Source: an uncultured Bacteroidales bacterium
GTDB taxonomy: Bacteria > Bacteroidota > Bacteroidia > Bacteroidales > P3
Assembly: GCA_900318665.1 (NCBI GenBank)
Contig: ONLQ01000011.1
Span: 1 to 54,664 of the forward strand
Length of the DNA: 54,664 bases
Direction of reading: 5' to 3'
The notes below the pieces were generated by a model. It saw only the letters and a list, made by a program, of their open reading frames with translations, ran no database searches and was not told the origin of the DNA. Below, piece by piece: positions 7,854-16,677 of this stretch; position 1 is the first letter of the stretch; the number at the start of each line of letters is the position of its first letter. The translations under genes were made by a program, and so were the position numbers.

Positions 7854-8864
7854 ATGAAGTACACAGTGATAATAGCCGAGGCAGGTGTGAACCACAACGG
7901 TTCTATAGAATTGGCAAAGCGGCTGGTAGACAAGGCCGTTGTGGCGGGTGCGGACTATATTAAATTTCAAACCTTCAAGGCGTCTAGTCTTGTTACGAGA
8001 GACGCCAAGCAGGCCGAGTATCAGAAGCGGAATATTGGAGGAGTAGATGATAATCAGTATATGATGCTCAAAAAACTCGAATTGTCAGAGTCGGCCCATA
8101 ATATTTTGATTGATTATTGCCAAAAGAAAGGGATTAAGTTTTTCTCCACTGCGTTTGACCTTGACAGTATAGAGTATCTCCATTCGCTTGGTCTGAGTCT
8201 GTGGAAAATCCCATCAGGAGAGGTAACGAACTATCCGTTCCTGAAAAAGATAGCCGCATACAATGAGAGGACGATTCTAAGTACAGGCATGTGCGATATG
8301 GAAGACGTGCATGCCGCTGTGGATGTGTTGTATAAGAATGGCCTGTCAAAAGAGAACCTTGTCCTTCTGCATTGCAACACTGAATATCCCACACCTTTTG
8401 AGGATGTGAACCTCAAGGCGATGGGCGCACTCCGGGATGAGTTCGGCGTCGAGGTAGGATATAGCGACCATACCAGGGGTATAGAGGTCCCAATTGCCGC
8501 CGTGGCACTGGGCGCGTCTGTGATAGAGAAGCATTTCACCCTAGACCGCAATATGGAAGGACCAGACCATAAGGCGAGTCTGGAACCAGATGAATTGACG
8601 GCGATGGTAAGATCTATCCGTAATATAGAGAAGGCCTTATGCGGAGACGGGACCAAGCACGTAAGCAGCAGTGAGCGTAAGAATATCGCAATTGCCCGTA
8701 AGAGCATTGTCGCGGCCACGGATATCAGGAAAGGAGAGGTGCTTACAAAGGAGAATCTGGCCGTGAAGCGTCCCGGTACAGGAATTTCTCCGATGCGATG
8801 GGAGGAAGTGATAGGGACAAAGGCCATTCGTGATTTTAAAGAAGAGGAGATGATAGAGTTATGA
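7854..8864 (+). CDS. neuB: N-acetylneuraminate/legionaminate synthase (NeuB/LegI)
   Basis: A 336-residue enzyme that condenses phosphoenolpyruvate with a six-carbon sugar to form the nine-carbon nonulosonic acid. The TIM-barrel domain carries EAGVNHNG (9-16), KFQTFK (37-42) and KIPSGEVTNYPFL; a C-terminal SAF (antifreeze-like) domain starts near residue 275 (RKSIVAATDIRKGE). Length and domain order are standard. In this operon, with LegC and a NeuC-type epimerase, the likely substrate is 2,4-diacetamido-2,4,6-trideoxymannose or a formylated version (LegI role). It overlaps neuC by 4 nt (8861-8864). Confidence 0.93.
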   Translation: MKYTVIIAEAGVNHNGSIELAKRLVDKAVVAGADYIKFQTFKASSLVTRDAKQAEYQKRNIGGVDDNQYMMLKKLELSESAHNILIDYCQKKGIKFFSTAFDLDSIEYLHSLGLSLWKIPSGEVTNYPFLKKIAAYNERTILSTGMCDMEDVHAAVDVLYKNGLSKENLVLLHCNTEYPTPFEDVNLKAMGALRDEFGVEVGYSDHTRGIEVPIAAVALGASVIEKHFTLDRNMEGPDHKASLEPDELTAMVRSIRNIEKALCGDGTKHVSSSERKNIAIARKSIVAATDIRKGEVLTKENLAVKRPGTGISPMRWEEVIGTKAIRDFKEEEMIEL

Positions 8865-10030
8865 GGAATATCTGTGTAGTAACCGGGACCCGGGCGGAGT
8901 ACGGCCTGCTGAGCCGCCTGATGCGAATTATAGAGGACTCGCCTAAGGCCAGGCTGCAGGTGATAGTCACGAATATGCACCTCAGTTCCAGGTTCGGGAA
9001 CACATATCGAGAGATAGAGGCAGATGGCTTTACCATAGACTATAAGATACCTATCATTGATGATAGCGAAGATGATAACGCAGTTACCACTGTGAAGTCA
9101 ATGGCCAGGGCCCTCGACGGATTTGCAGATGCCTATAATGTTTTGAAACCGGATTTGATAGTGCTGCTGGGAGACAGGTATGAGATACTGGCGGCAGCAG
9201 CATCTGCCCTGATAGAGAGAATTCCGATTGCCCATATACACGGAGGGGAGATTACGGAAGGCGCATACGACGATGCCATTCGGCATAGTATAACGAAGAT
9301 GAGCCATTTGCATTTTACTTCTACGGAACGGTATCGTGAACGTGTAATCCAGCTAGGAGAGAGTCCAGAGCGTGTTTTCAATGTCGGGTCCCTAGGCGTA
9401 GAGAATATCAAGATGCTTCGGCTGATGGATAAGGAAACGATAGAGAAGGAGCTCGGTTTTGCCATAGACCGAGACACGATACTGGTCACATATCATCCGG
9501 TAACGCTAGGGAATCGTACAGCAGAAGAGTCCATAGCGGATTTCATAAGCGTGCTAGACGAACGGAAGGACCTGCGAGTAATCTTCACAATGCCAAACAG
9601 TGATACTGGCGGGCGTGTAATAGAGGAAAAAATCAATCAATTCGTATCAAGGAATGCCGGCAGGTCAAAGGCATTTAAGTCGTTAGGGGCACTTCGGTAC
9701 CTATCCGTAATGAGAAATGTCGCCGCGGTTGTCGGGAATTCGTCGAGCGGCCTGATAGAGGCCCCTTCTTTCCACATCCCGACATTGAATATCGGGGAGC
9801 GGCAAAATGGACGCATTTCGGCCGGAAGCGTGTATGATTGTGCGTCAGACCGGCAGTCGGTACAAATCGGCTTAAGGAAAATCCTTTCCGAGGAATTCAG
9901 GAGGAATGCTCTATCCACAGAGAATCCGTATGAGAAGGTGGATACGGCGGCGGAGATATTCAAGGTGATAAGCAGCTACCCTTTAGAACAACTGGGGCAG
10001 AAACACTTTTATGACATAAGAGAATGGTAG
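8861..10030 (+). CDS. neuC: Hydrolysing UDP-sugar 2-epimerase (NeuC/LegG)
   Basis: A 389-residue GT-B-fold epimerase. It opens with the family motif VTGTRAEYGLL and contains HIHGGEITEGAYDDAIRHSITKMSHLHF and VGNSSSGLIEAPSF, all typical of NeuC. It would release the free 2-epimerised sugar used by NeuB. It overlaps neuB at its start and the next gene by 7 nt at its end. In legionaminic loci the orthologous step is LegG acting on UDP-diacetylbacillosamine; the substrate here is inferred. Confidence 0.92.
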   Translation: MRNICVVTGTRAEYGLLSRLMRIIEDSPKARLQVIVTNMHLSSRFGNTYREIEADGFTIDYKIPIIDDSEDDNAVTTVKSMARALDGFADAYNVLKPDLIVLLGDRYEILAAAASALIERIPIAHIHGGEITEGAYDDAIRHSITKMSHLHFTSTERYRERVIQLGESPERVFNVGSLGVENIKMLRLMDKETIEKELGFAIDRDTILVTYHPVTLGNRTAEESIADFISVLDERKDLRVIFTMPNSDTGGRVIEEKINQFVSRNAGRSKAFKSLGALRYLSVMRNVAAVVGNSSSGLIEAPSFHIPTLNIGERQNGRISAGSVYDCASDRQSVQIGLRKILSEEFRRNALSTENPYEKVDTAAEIFKVISSYPLEQLGQKHFYDIREW

Positions 10031-11067
10031 ATTCAAAATATATTATATCACAGGACAAGAGCCTGTTAGAAGCCCTTGGGCAGATAAACGATATAGGGTC
10101 TGGGCCGCTATGCCTGTTTGTGGTAGATGCCGAAGGGAGAATGGTGGGGACCCTTACCGATGGAGATTCCCGCCGGTCTCTAATCAGAGGGGCGAAGCTG
10201 AGCGACAGCGTCTCGCTGGTAATGAACCGAGGATATAATTGCCTGCACGCGGGTGTAGATGATGATGTCGCCCATCTCCATCAACAGAGAGAACTGAAGA
10301 TGAAGCTGGTCCCCGTTCTTGACGAGAGCGGGCGTATTGTAGATATTATAGATTTGGAACGATGCATCACGAGGCTGCCTATCGACGCGGTCCTGATGGC
10401 AGGAGGGAAGGGGGAGCGTCTTCGCCCGCTTACGCTAACGACCCCCAAGCCGCTTCTAAAAGTCGGCGACAAGGCAATTATAGACTATAATGTGGAGCGC
10501 CTGATATCGTACGGGGTGTCAGATATAAATGTTACAGTTAACTATCTGCATGAGCAGCTGGAGGAACATTTCTCACAGGATATAAAAGGCGTGAGGGTAA
10601 AGTGTATACGGGAGCCGCAGTTTCTGGGGACGATAGGGTCGATAAAGTTTGTGCGAGAGTTTAGCCATGACACGATACTATTGATGAATTCCGACCTATT
10701 CACGAATGTGAACTATGAGGACTTCTATATGCATTTTGTCACGCACGAGGCAGATATGTCTGTCGCGACAATCCCGTATTCTGTCAACGTGCCTTACGGG
10801 ATATTCGAGTTAGAGGGCAGGAATATAACGGGGATAAAGGAAAAGCCGTCATATAACTATTATGCAAATGCTGGGATATATCTACTAAAGAAAGAAGTGC
10901 TGGATTATATCCCGGACGGAGTCTTCTTTAATGCCACGGACCTGATAGAGAGATTAATATCAATTGGCAGGAATGTCATAAGATTCCCTCTTACCGGATT
11001 CTGGATCGATATAGGGAAGCCAGAGGATTACAAGAAGGCACAGGATTTTGTAAAACATTTACAATAA
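10024..11067 (+). CDS. ptmE: CBS-domain nucleotidyltransferase (PtmE-like)
   Basis: A 347-residue fusion of a CBS-pair regulatory module (about residues 1-115) with a sugar-1-phosphate nucleotidyltransferase domain (about 120-347) starting with the signature LMAGGKGERLRPLTLTTPKPLL. In Campylobacter jejuni, PtmE has this architecture and makes GDP-glucosamine, the entry to a GDP-linked legionaminic route. The gene lies between neuC and the CMP-sugar synthase and is coupled to neuC by overlap. CBS domains usually sense adenosine nucleotides, so the entry step may be energy-regulated. GTP specificity is inferred from the homologue. Confidence 0.85.
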   Translation: MVDSKYIISQDKSLLEALGQINDIGSGPLCLFVVDAEGRMVGTLTDGDSRRSLIRGAKLSDSVSLVMNRGYNCLHAGVDDDVAHLHQQRELKMKLVPVLDESGRIVDIIDLERCITRLPIDAVLMAGGKGERLRPLTLTTPKPLLKVGDKAIIDYNVERLISYGVSDINVTVNYLHEQLEEHFSQDIKGVRVKCIREPQFLGTIGSIKFVREFSHDTILLMNSDLFTNVNYEDFYMHFVTHEADMSVATIPYSVNVPYGIFELEGRNITGIKEKPSYNYYANAGIYLLKKEVLDYIPDGVFFNATDLIERLISIGRNVIRFPLTGFWIDIGKPEDYKKAQDFVKHLQ

Positions 11068-11072
11068 CAGAC

Positions 11073-11792
11073 ATGTATAAAGGAAAGAAAATACTCGCAA
11101 TTATCCCGGCACGAGGCGGTAGCAAAGGGCTGCCAGGAAAGAATATAAGGGAGTTACGCGGAAAGCCATTAATAGCGTGGTCGATAGAGCATGCCCAAAA
11201 AAGCCAGTATGTCGATGATGTCTATGTCTCAACGGACAGCAAAGACATTGCCGAGGTTGCCGAGCGGTTCGGAGTCCCTGTCCCTGAGCTCAGGCCGGCA
11301 TATCTAGCCAGGGATGCCGCCCCTTCGTCGGAGTTTATCCTCTATACTCTGAATCTGCTGAAGGGCAGGGGAAGGGAGTATGATTATTTTATCCTGTTAG
11401 AGCCGACGTCGCCGCTTCGGGATGTAGAAGATGTCGACAAGTCGATAGCGATGCTGGTAGATCACCCGGAAAGCGAGAGCATTGTAGGCGTGGCCATGTC
11501 AGGGACCATACATCCGGCGTTCATGATGACAGTCGGAGAAGACGGTTTCCTAAAGCCATTGGACCACGGCAGGCACGATGTCAGGCGGCAGGATTTGCCC
11601 AAGGTGTATTTCTTTGAAGGCAGCGTGTATGTGAGCAGCGTTGATGCCTATCTCAAGAAGAAGACATTCTATCATGATAAAACCCTTCCATATATTGTTC
11701 CTGAGTGGAAAAGCCACGAGGTCGATGATATTGTGGATTTCAGAATAATAGAGACAATAATGGCTATGAAGGAGGAAGGATTGCTGAAATAG
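11073..11792 (+). CDS. neuA: Acylneuraminate cytidylyltransferase (NeuA/LegF/PtmB)
   Basis: A 239-residue CMP-sugar synthase. The N-terminal motif AIIPARGGSKGLPGKN (about 9-24) binds CTP, and LLEPTSPLRDVEDVD and the end EVDDIVDF carry the conserved acidic residues. It activates the nonulosonic acid to its CMP form for a transferase. It starts 5 nt after ptmE. A short gap with A-rich sequence follows before the aminotransferase gene. Confidence 0.92.
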   Translation: MYKGKKILAIIPARGGSKGLPGKNIRELRGKPLIAWSIEHAQKSQYVDDVYVSTDSKDIAEVAERFGVPVPELRPAYLARDAAPSSEFILYTLNLLKGRGREYDYFILLEPTSPLRDVEDVDKSIAMLVDHPESESIVGVAMSGTIHPAFMMTVGEDGFLKPLDHGRHDVRRQDLPKVYFFEGSVYVSSVDAYLKKKTFYHDKTLPYIVPEWKSHEVDDIVDFRIIETIMAMKEEGLLK

Positions 11793-11825
11793 GTTAAAAA
11801 TAAAAAATAAACAATAAACAACAAT

Positions 11826-13118
11826 ATGAATTATAGTGAAAGACTAAACCATGTTATTCCAGGAGGGTGTCACACCTATAGCAGAGGCGACGACCAGTAT
11901 CCGGAAAATGCACCTCAGATCTTAGACCGAGGGGAAGGCGCCTATGTCTATTCTCCAGACGGCCGCAGGTACCTTGATTACGGCATGGCCCTTCGCGCGG
12001 TCACGCTGGGCTATGCGAACAAGGAAGTGAGTAATGCGGCCATAGAGGGCCTGATGAAAGGGAACAACCTCACACGCGCGTCGGTTATCGAACTTGAGGC
12101 AGCAGAGAGGCTGGCAGATATTATACCGTCGATAGACATGGTCAAGTTTGCCAAGAACGGTTCAAACGTGACGACGGCAGCGACCAAGATTGCCCGGGCA
12201 TATACGGGAAGGAAGTATATAGCCCGCTGTCTAGACCATCCGTTTTTTTCGTTTGACGACTGGTTTATTGGTGATACGCCGGTTACACGAGGCATACCGG
12301 AAGAGCATCATTCCTATACCGTCAATTTCAGGTATGATGATATAGATTCGCTGAAGGCATGCTTTGAAAAGCACCCGGGACATATTGCTGGTGTTATCAT
12401 GGAGGCGGCAACTGGCTCGCATCCGTCCGAAGGCTATCTCCAGTCCGTCCAGGAACTGTGTCATAAGGAAGGGGCCTTGTTTATTCTGGACGAGATGATT
12501 ACAGGCTTCCGTTGGCATTTGCGTGGTGCGCAGACCTATTACGGGGTAACGCCGGACCTGTGCACATTCGGCAAAGGCATGGCCAATGGGTTCTCTGTTG
12601 CCGCATTGGGTGGCAAACGAGAGTTTATGGAAGTCGGAGGGATAAAGAGCGCTGGAATGGAGCGGACATTCCTCGTATCGACCACGCATGGAGGCGAAAT
12701 GTGCTCATTAAACGCATTCCTTGCCACATCAAAGATATATCAGGAGCAGGATGTGGTTGGGCATCTCTGGTCTTACGGGCAGGAACTTATAGATGGCATG
12801 AACAGCATATCCAAAGAACTCGGAGTAGGGGATTATTTCCTGGCCACAGGTGTCCCGTGCTCGCCCAATTATATTACCAAGGACATGTCCGGCAATCCTT
12901 CCTTGTCATTTCGAACCCTTTTCAGCCAGGAAATGATAAATAACGGGGTATTGATGCCCTGGATAGCGATTTCGTTCGCACACGGGAAAGAAGAACTTGA
13001 CATTACTCTCAATGCGGTCCGTAATTCATTGCTGGTTTATGCAAAGGCATTGGAGGATGGCTGTGAGAAGTACCTTAAGGGCGATGTTATAAAGCCCGTG
13101 TTCCGGAAATACAATTAA
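11826..13118 (+). CDS. Class III aminotransferase, glutamate-1-semialdehyde-aminomutase-like
   Basis: A 430-residue PLP enzyme related to GSA aminomutase. LDEMITGFR (221-229) supplies the cofactor Asp and FGKGMANG (248-255) the Schiff-base Lys, K250. This is not the heme gene: the sequence departs from HemL and the setting is a sugar locus, where such proteins recur beside PtmE/NeuA genes. A role in making an amino sugar or an acyl side chain is possible; the substrate is unknown. It starts 33 nt after neuA and is followed by 172 nt without a gene. Confidence 0.8.
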   Translation: MNYSERLNHVIPGGCHTYSRGDDQYPENAPQILDRGEGAYVYSPDGRRYLDYGMALRAVTLGYANKEVSNAAIEGLMKGNNLTRASVIELEAAERLADIIPSIDMVKFAKNGSNVTTAATKIARAYTGRKYIARCLDHPFFSFDDWFIGDTPVTRGIPEEHHSYTVNFRYDDIDSLKACFEKHPGHIAGVIMEAATGSHPSEGYLQSVQELCHKEGALFILDEMITGFRWHLRGAQTYYGVTPDLCTFGKGMANGFSVAALGGKREFMEVGGIKSAGMERTFLVSTTHGGEMCSLNAFLATSKIYQEQDVVGHLWSYGQELIDGMNSISKELGVGDYFLATGVPCSPNYITKDMSGNPSLSFRTLFSQEMINNGVLMPWIAISFAHGKEELDITLNAVRNSLLVYAKALEDGCEKYLKGDVIKPVFRKYN

Positions 13119-13290
13119 ACAGCAACACCACCCTTCGTACAATCATCGGTGCTGCCTGCCTCGTGATGGAGGATCGAATAACGAAATCGGTCATATATGA
13201 GTTATTAGAGTCTGGACGGGCAACCCTATTTCGAAGGTATAAAATCGTATTAAATCAGATTTTTCCCGAATAATATAAAACCCATATAAG

Positions 13291-14031
13291 ATGCTGAGTG
13301 ATAAAATAATCATTGTGATCGGAGGCGGCGGGCTTATTGGTCGAGAGATTGTGCGTGATGCAGAAAGGAAACACGCTGTCGTGGTCAATTGCGATATCGC
13401 ATTTGATACCGATTTTGAAAAAAGGACCTATCATTTGGATGTAACATCTACCGAAGAGGTTGATAAAATGATATCCGTCGTGGTAGAGAAATATGGTCGA
13501 ATAGACGGCCTTGTGAACTCAGGTTATCCACGGACAAAGGACTGGGGGGCTTTTTTCGAGGACATACCGATTGAGTCATGGCGTACTAACGTAGAATGGC
13601 AGCTGAACAGTTGCTTCTACCTATGCCAGAAGGTGCTTGAGGTTATGAAAAAGCAGCAATCAGGGTCAATTGTGAACTTCGGCTCTATCTATGGCGTTGT
13701 CGGGAATGATTTTACCATATACGAGGGATACGGAGGTACCTCGCCAGCGGCATATCCTGCTATAAAAGGAGGAATCATTAATTTCTCGCGTTATCTGGCA
13801 TCATATTATGGGAAATATAATGTCCGTGTTAATGTTGTATCTCCTGGCGGAATTATAGATGTCGCAAACCAGAATCCTTTGTTTATAGAGGCATATAGCA
13901 AGAAATCGCCGCTAAAACGATTAGGCCGACCAGAGGAAATCGCCCCAGCAGTCAGTTTTCTCCTGTCAGACGAGGCCTCGTTCATAACGGGGCATAATCT
14001 TATGGTCGATGGAGGCTGGACGGCTATTTGA
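13291..14031 (+). CDS. Short-chain dehydrogenase (PtmA-like)
   Basis: A 246-residue classical SDR. The NAD(P) motif GGGGLIG is at residues 11-17, the catalytic Ser in GSIYG (131-135) and Tyr/Lys in YPAIK (155-159). It resembles PtmA, the oxidoreductase of the flagellin-modification locus of Campylobacter, which works with PtmE in supply of the amino-sugar precursor. A preceding 172-nt gap (13119-13290) contains no feature I can support. The gene ends the part of the operon that has the AGG/ATA-rich codon use. Confidence 0.8.
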   Translation: MLSDKIIIVIGGGGLIGREIVRDAERKHAVVVNCDIAFDTDFEKRTYHLDVTSTEEVDKMISVVVEKYGRIDGLVNSGYPRTKDWGAFFEDIPIESWRTNVEWQLNSCFYLCQKVLEVMKKQQSGSIVNFGSIYGVVGNDFTIYEGYGGTSPAAYPAIKGGIINFSRYLASYYGKYNVRVNVVSPGGIIDVANQNPLFIEAYSKKSPLKRLGRPEEIAPAVSFLLSDEASFITGHNLMVDGGWTAI

Positions 14032-14098
14032 TAGCCCCTTTTATGACTATATTAATACGAAACATATAATCATTCCTTTTAATATTGTTGAATAAATA

Positions 14099-14827
14099 AT
14101 GAAAGCAGTTATTCTTGCAGCAGGCCTTGGCAGTCGACTACGACCATTAACCGATGATTTGCCTAAATGTATGGTCCCTGTTAACGGTATTCCTATTATC
14201 GATAAACAACTGGATAATTTGTTGCAAAACAAAGTTGAAGAAATCTATGTTGTTGATGGATATAAAGCAGATATACTGTCGCAGCATCTGATGTCAAAAT
14301 ACCCGCAGGTGAAAATTATAAATAATCAGCGATATGCCGAAACAAATAATATGTATTCGTTGTTTTTGGCCTCAGAATATGTAAAATCTCAGGAGTTTCT
14401 GTTGATGAATGCTGACGTTTATTTCGACACATGCATTATTGACGGGTTATTGAAGGATGAAAATCAAAGTAAAATAGCATGTGATTGCTCTAAATATCTG
14501 GATGAATCAATGAAAATAACTGTAGATGGGGGGCGGGTAAATCATATTAGCAAGCAAATAAGTGAAAAGGATTATTATGCTGTTTCGATAGATGTATATC
14601 GTATATCATCAAAGGATTCAACCTCATTATATGAAGAAATTGAGAATACTATAATCAAGAACAGGGACGAGAAATCCTGGACAGAGGTCGCGCTTGATAA
14701 TGTTTTTCCACGTTGCGATTTTAGACCTTATGATATTGGTGGTGGTAGATGGTTTGAGATAGATAATCATGACGACCTTCGTCTGGCAGAACAATTATTC
14801 TTAGGGGATACATTATGCGAGCGATAG
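14099..14827 (+). CDS. LicC-like sugar/alcohol-phosphate cytidylyltransferase
   Basis: A 242-residue nucleotidyltransferase with the signature LAAGLGSRLRPLTDDLPKCMVPVNG at its N-terminus and the LicC-like block ETNNMYSLFLA near residue 80. It overlaps the next gene by 13 nt. With the HAD and glycerol-phosphate-dehydrogenase-like genes that follow, the set is like the Gtp1-3 group that forms CDP-2-glycerol in pneumococcal capsule loci, where Gtp2 is the cytidylyltransferase. Phosphocholine activation is an alternative. Base composition is clearly more AT-rich than upstream. Confidence 0.75.
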   Translation: MKAVILAAGLGSRLRPLTDDLPKCMVPVNGIPIIDKQLDNLLQNKVEEIYVVDGYKADILSQHLMSKYPQVKIINNQRYAETNNMYSLFLASEYVKSQEFLLMNADVYFDTCIIDGLLKDENQSKIACDCSKYLDESMKITVDGGRVNHISKQISEKDYYAVSIDVYRISSKDSTSLYEEIENTIIKNRDEKSWTEVALDNVFPRCDFRPYDIGGGRWFEIDNHDDLRLAEQLFLGDTLCER

Positions 14828-15615
14828 AGGATATAGATCTTTTCCTGCTTGACATGGATGGTACGATTTATAACGAAGACGTACTAATTCCTGGTGCGAA
14901 GGATTTTTTTTCGCTACTAAACAAACAAGGAAAGAAATATGTCTTTATGACAAATAATTCATCAAAAAGTAAAGACCAATATCTAAAAAAACTTCATGGT
15001 TTCGGTATTGTTGCCTCTGAGAAAAATATTTCATCTTCTGTTAATGCCACAATACGTTATATTGAAAAACATCTGCCCAAGGCGAAGATATACCTTGTTG
15101 GGACAAATGCTTTGAAAAAAGAATTAGAAAATGCGGGTTTTGATATTGTCTCTAAGGATTATCGTGAAAAAGATGTTGATTATGTTTTACTTGGCTTCGA
15201 TACAGAATTGGATTATGAAAAAATACGAGGGGCTTGTTACTATGTTAGTCGAGGCATAAAATATATCGCAACAAATTGTGATTTGAAGTGTCCGGTACTA
15301 GAAAACAAGTTTATCCCCGATTGTGGGGCAATAGCCAAAATGATAGAACTAGCAACCGATAGAACGCCTTTATTTTTAGGTAAACCAGAAAAAAACATGG
15401 TTGAGGCTGTGGCGGAGGAGTGGAATGTCCCTATAGAAAGGATTGCTTGTGTCGGAGATCGTTTATACACCGATATTGCAGTTGGCATTAATTCTGGAGC
15501 AACATCAATATGCGTGCTGACAGGAGAAACCACAATTGAGGATATTGAACACTCTGAAATAAAACCAGATTATTGTTTTAGGTCAATAAAGGAACTTTAC
15601 GAGGTATTATTATAA
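14815..15615 (+). CDS. HAD-family phosphatase/phosphotransferase, NagD-like
   Basis: A 266-residue HAD hydrolase of subclass IIA. The nucleophile motif DMDGTIYNED is at residues 13-22, motif II MTNNSSKS at about 45-52 and motif III-IV in CVGDRLYTDI, all present, so the protein should be active. NagD-like enzymes act on small phosphates such as glycerol phosphate. It overlaps the nucleotidyltransferase before it and lies 6 nt from the dehydrogenase after it, so the three are one unit. The direction (phosphatase or transfer to glycerol C2, as proposed for Gtp3) is not visible from sequence. Confidence 0.8.
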   Translation: MRAIEDIDLFLLDMDGTIYNEDVLIPGAKDFFSLLNKQGKKYVFMTNNSSKSKDQYLKKLHGFGIVASEKNISSSVNATIRYIEKHLPKAKIYLVGTNALKKELENAGFDIVSKDYREKDVDYVLLGFDTELDYEKIRGACYYVSRGIKYIATNCDLKCPVLENKFIPDCGAIAKMIELATDRTPLFLGKPEKNMVEAVAEEWNVPIERIACVGDRLYTDIAVGINSGATSICVLTGETTIEDIEHSEIKPDYCFRSIKELYEVLL

Positions 15616-15621
15616 ATAACT

Positions 15622-16617
15622 ATGTTTTACCGAGAATTCAAATCGCCAGCAATAGTAAGGTCGGGAGATCATATAATTGAGGATTTGGACGAATTGTTAA
15701 AATCATCACATTTATATTTCCCGTCCAAAATACTTGTGACACAGGAGAATCTCTTTCAAATATTTAAACATCGTTTAAATGTTTGTAATTTTTATGATAT
15801 GATTTTTGTCAAGGGGGGGAGTACAGACGAAGTGCCTGGTTTGATTGAACAAATGAAACGAACGCCAGAAGCGCTTGTTGTTGCATTTGGTGGTGGTAGC
15901 GTTCTTGATCTTGTAAAATATTGTGCATCCAAAAATGATAGTCCATATATCACGGTACCGTCTACATTAAGTAATGATGCAGTTTATTCATGTGTGTCTC
16001 GACTTACAAATAATGGAAAGAAAACAAGTTACGGGGTTCAGCCTCCAATGGGAATAATTGTTGATTTTGATATCGTTCGCCAATCACCCAAAGAGTTACT
16101 ATTGGCCGGTGTGGCAGATATCTTTTCAAATTTTTCTGCCTGTCAAGACTGGCTGCTGTCCCATAATAATACAGGTGAGACAATCAATGAGATTGCTTTT
16201 ATGCTTGCCAAGCAATCGGCTTACCCTTTATACGATTATACAGAAAAAGACTTGACAACAAATAAATTCCTTTTTGATTTGACAAATGGAATAATAACTT
16301 CGGGCTTGTCTATGATTATAAGTGGAAATACTCGCGGAACGAGCGGTTCGGAGCATCTTATAAGTCATGCTATAGATGAGTTCTATCCAAACCATTCCAC
16401 AATTCATGGAATACAGGTCGGATGGGCTCATCGATATATTCAGAATCATCTTAGACGGGATGAATATGAAGCCAACCGGATTAATGTTTTTTTTGATAGA
16501 ATAGGTTTGTCAGATGTTATTGAACAGCTGATCCCATGGAAAGATGATGATTTTAACATGTTGATTCCTTTTGCAAAGCAAATACGGAATAGATATACTA
16601 TTTTTGATACTTTGTAA
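15622..16617 (+). CDS. Iron-containing alcohol / glycerol-phosphate dehydrogenase-like protein
   Basis: A 331-residue protein of the Fe-ADH/glycerol dehydrogenase fold: VVAFGGGSVLDLVKYCAS binds NAD(P), TVPSTLSNDAVYS follows the pattern of glycerol-1-phosphate dehydrogenases, and the metal histidines sit in GSEHLISHAID and STIHGIQVGWAH. It likely interconverts a three-carbon ketone and a glycerol compound. It completes a nucleotidyltransferase/HAD/dehydrogenase triad. Confidence 0.78.
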   Translation: MFYREFKSPAIVRSGDHIIEDLDELLKSSHLYFPSKILVTQENLFQIFKHRLNVCNFYDMIFVKGGSTDEVPGLIEQMKRTPEALVVAFGGGSVLDLVKYCASKNDSPYITVPSTLSNDAVYSCVSRLTNNGKKTSYGVQPPMGIIVDFDIVRQSPKELLLAGVADIFSNFSACQDWLLSHNNTGETINEIAFMLAKQSAYPLYDYTEKDLTTNKFLFDLTNGIITSGLSMIISGNTRGTSGSEHLISHAIDEFYPNHSTIHGIQVGWAHRYIQNHLRRDEYEANRINVFFDRIGLSDVIEQLIPWKDDDFNMLIPFAKQIRNRYTIFDTL

Positions 16618-16677
16618 TCGAACCAGTTGACATTTTTGTTGACATTAAAATATCTTTATACATAAAAAAACAAAGAA

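Noticed and set aside
11826-13118. HemL of the heme pathway
   Set aside because: The fold and PLP site agree, but the sequence lacks a close HemL feel, lies in the middle of a nonulosonate operon and no other heme gene is near.
13119-13290. Remnant gene between the class III aminotransferase and the SDR
   Set aside because: No frame with similarity to any neighbour can be made out.
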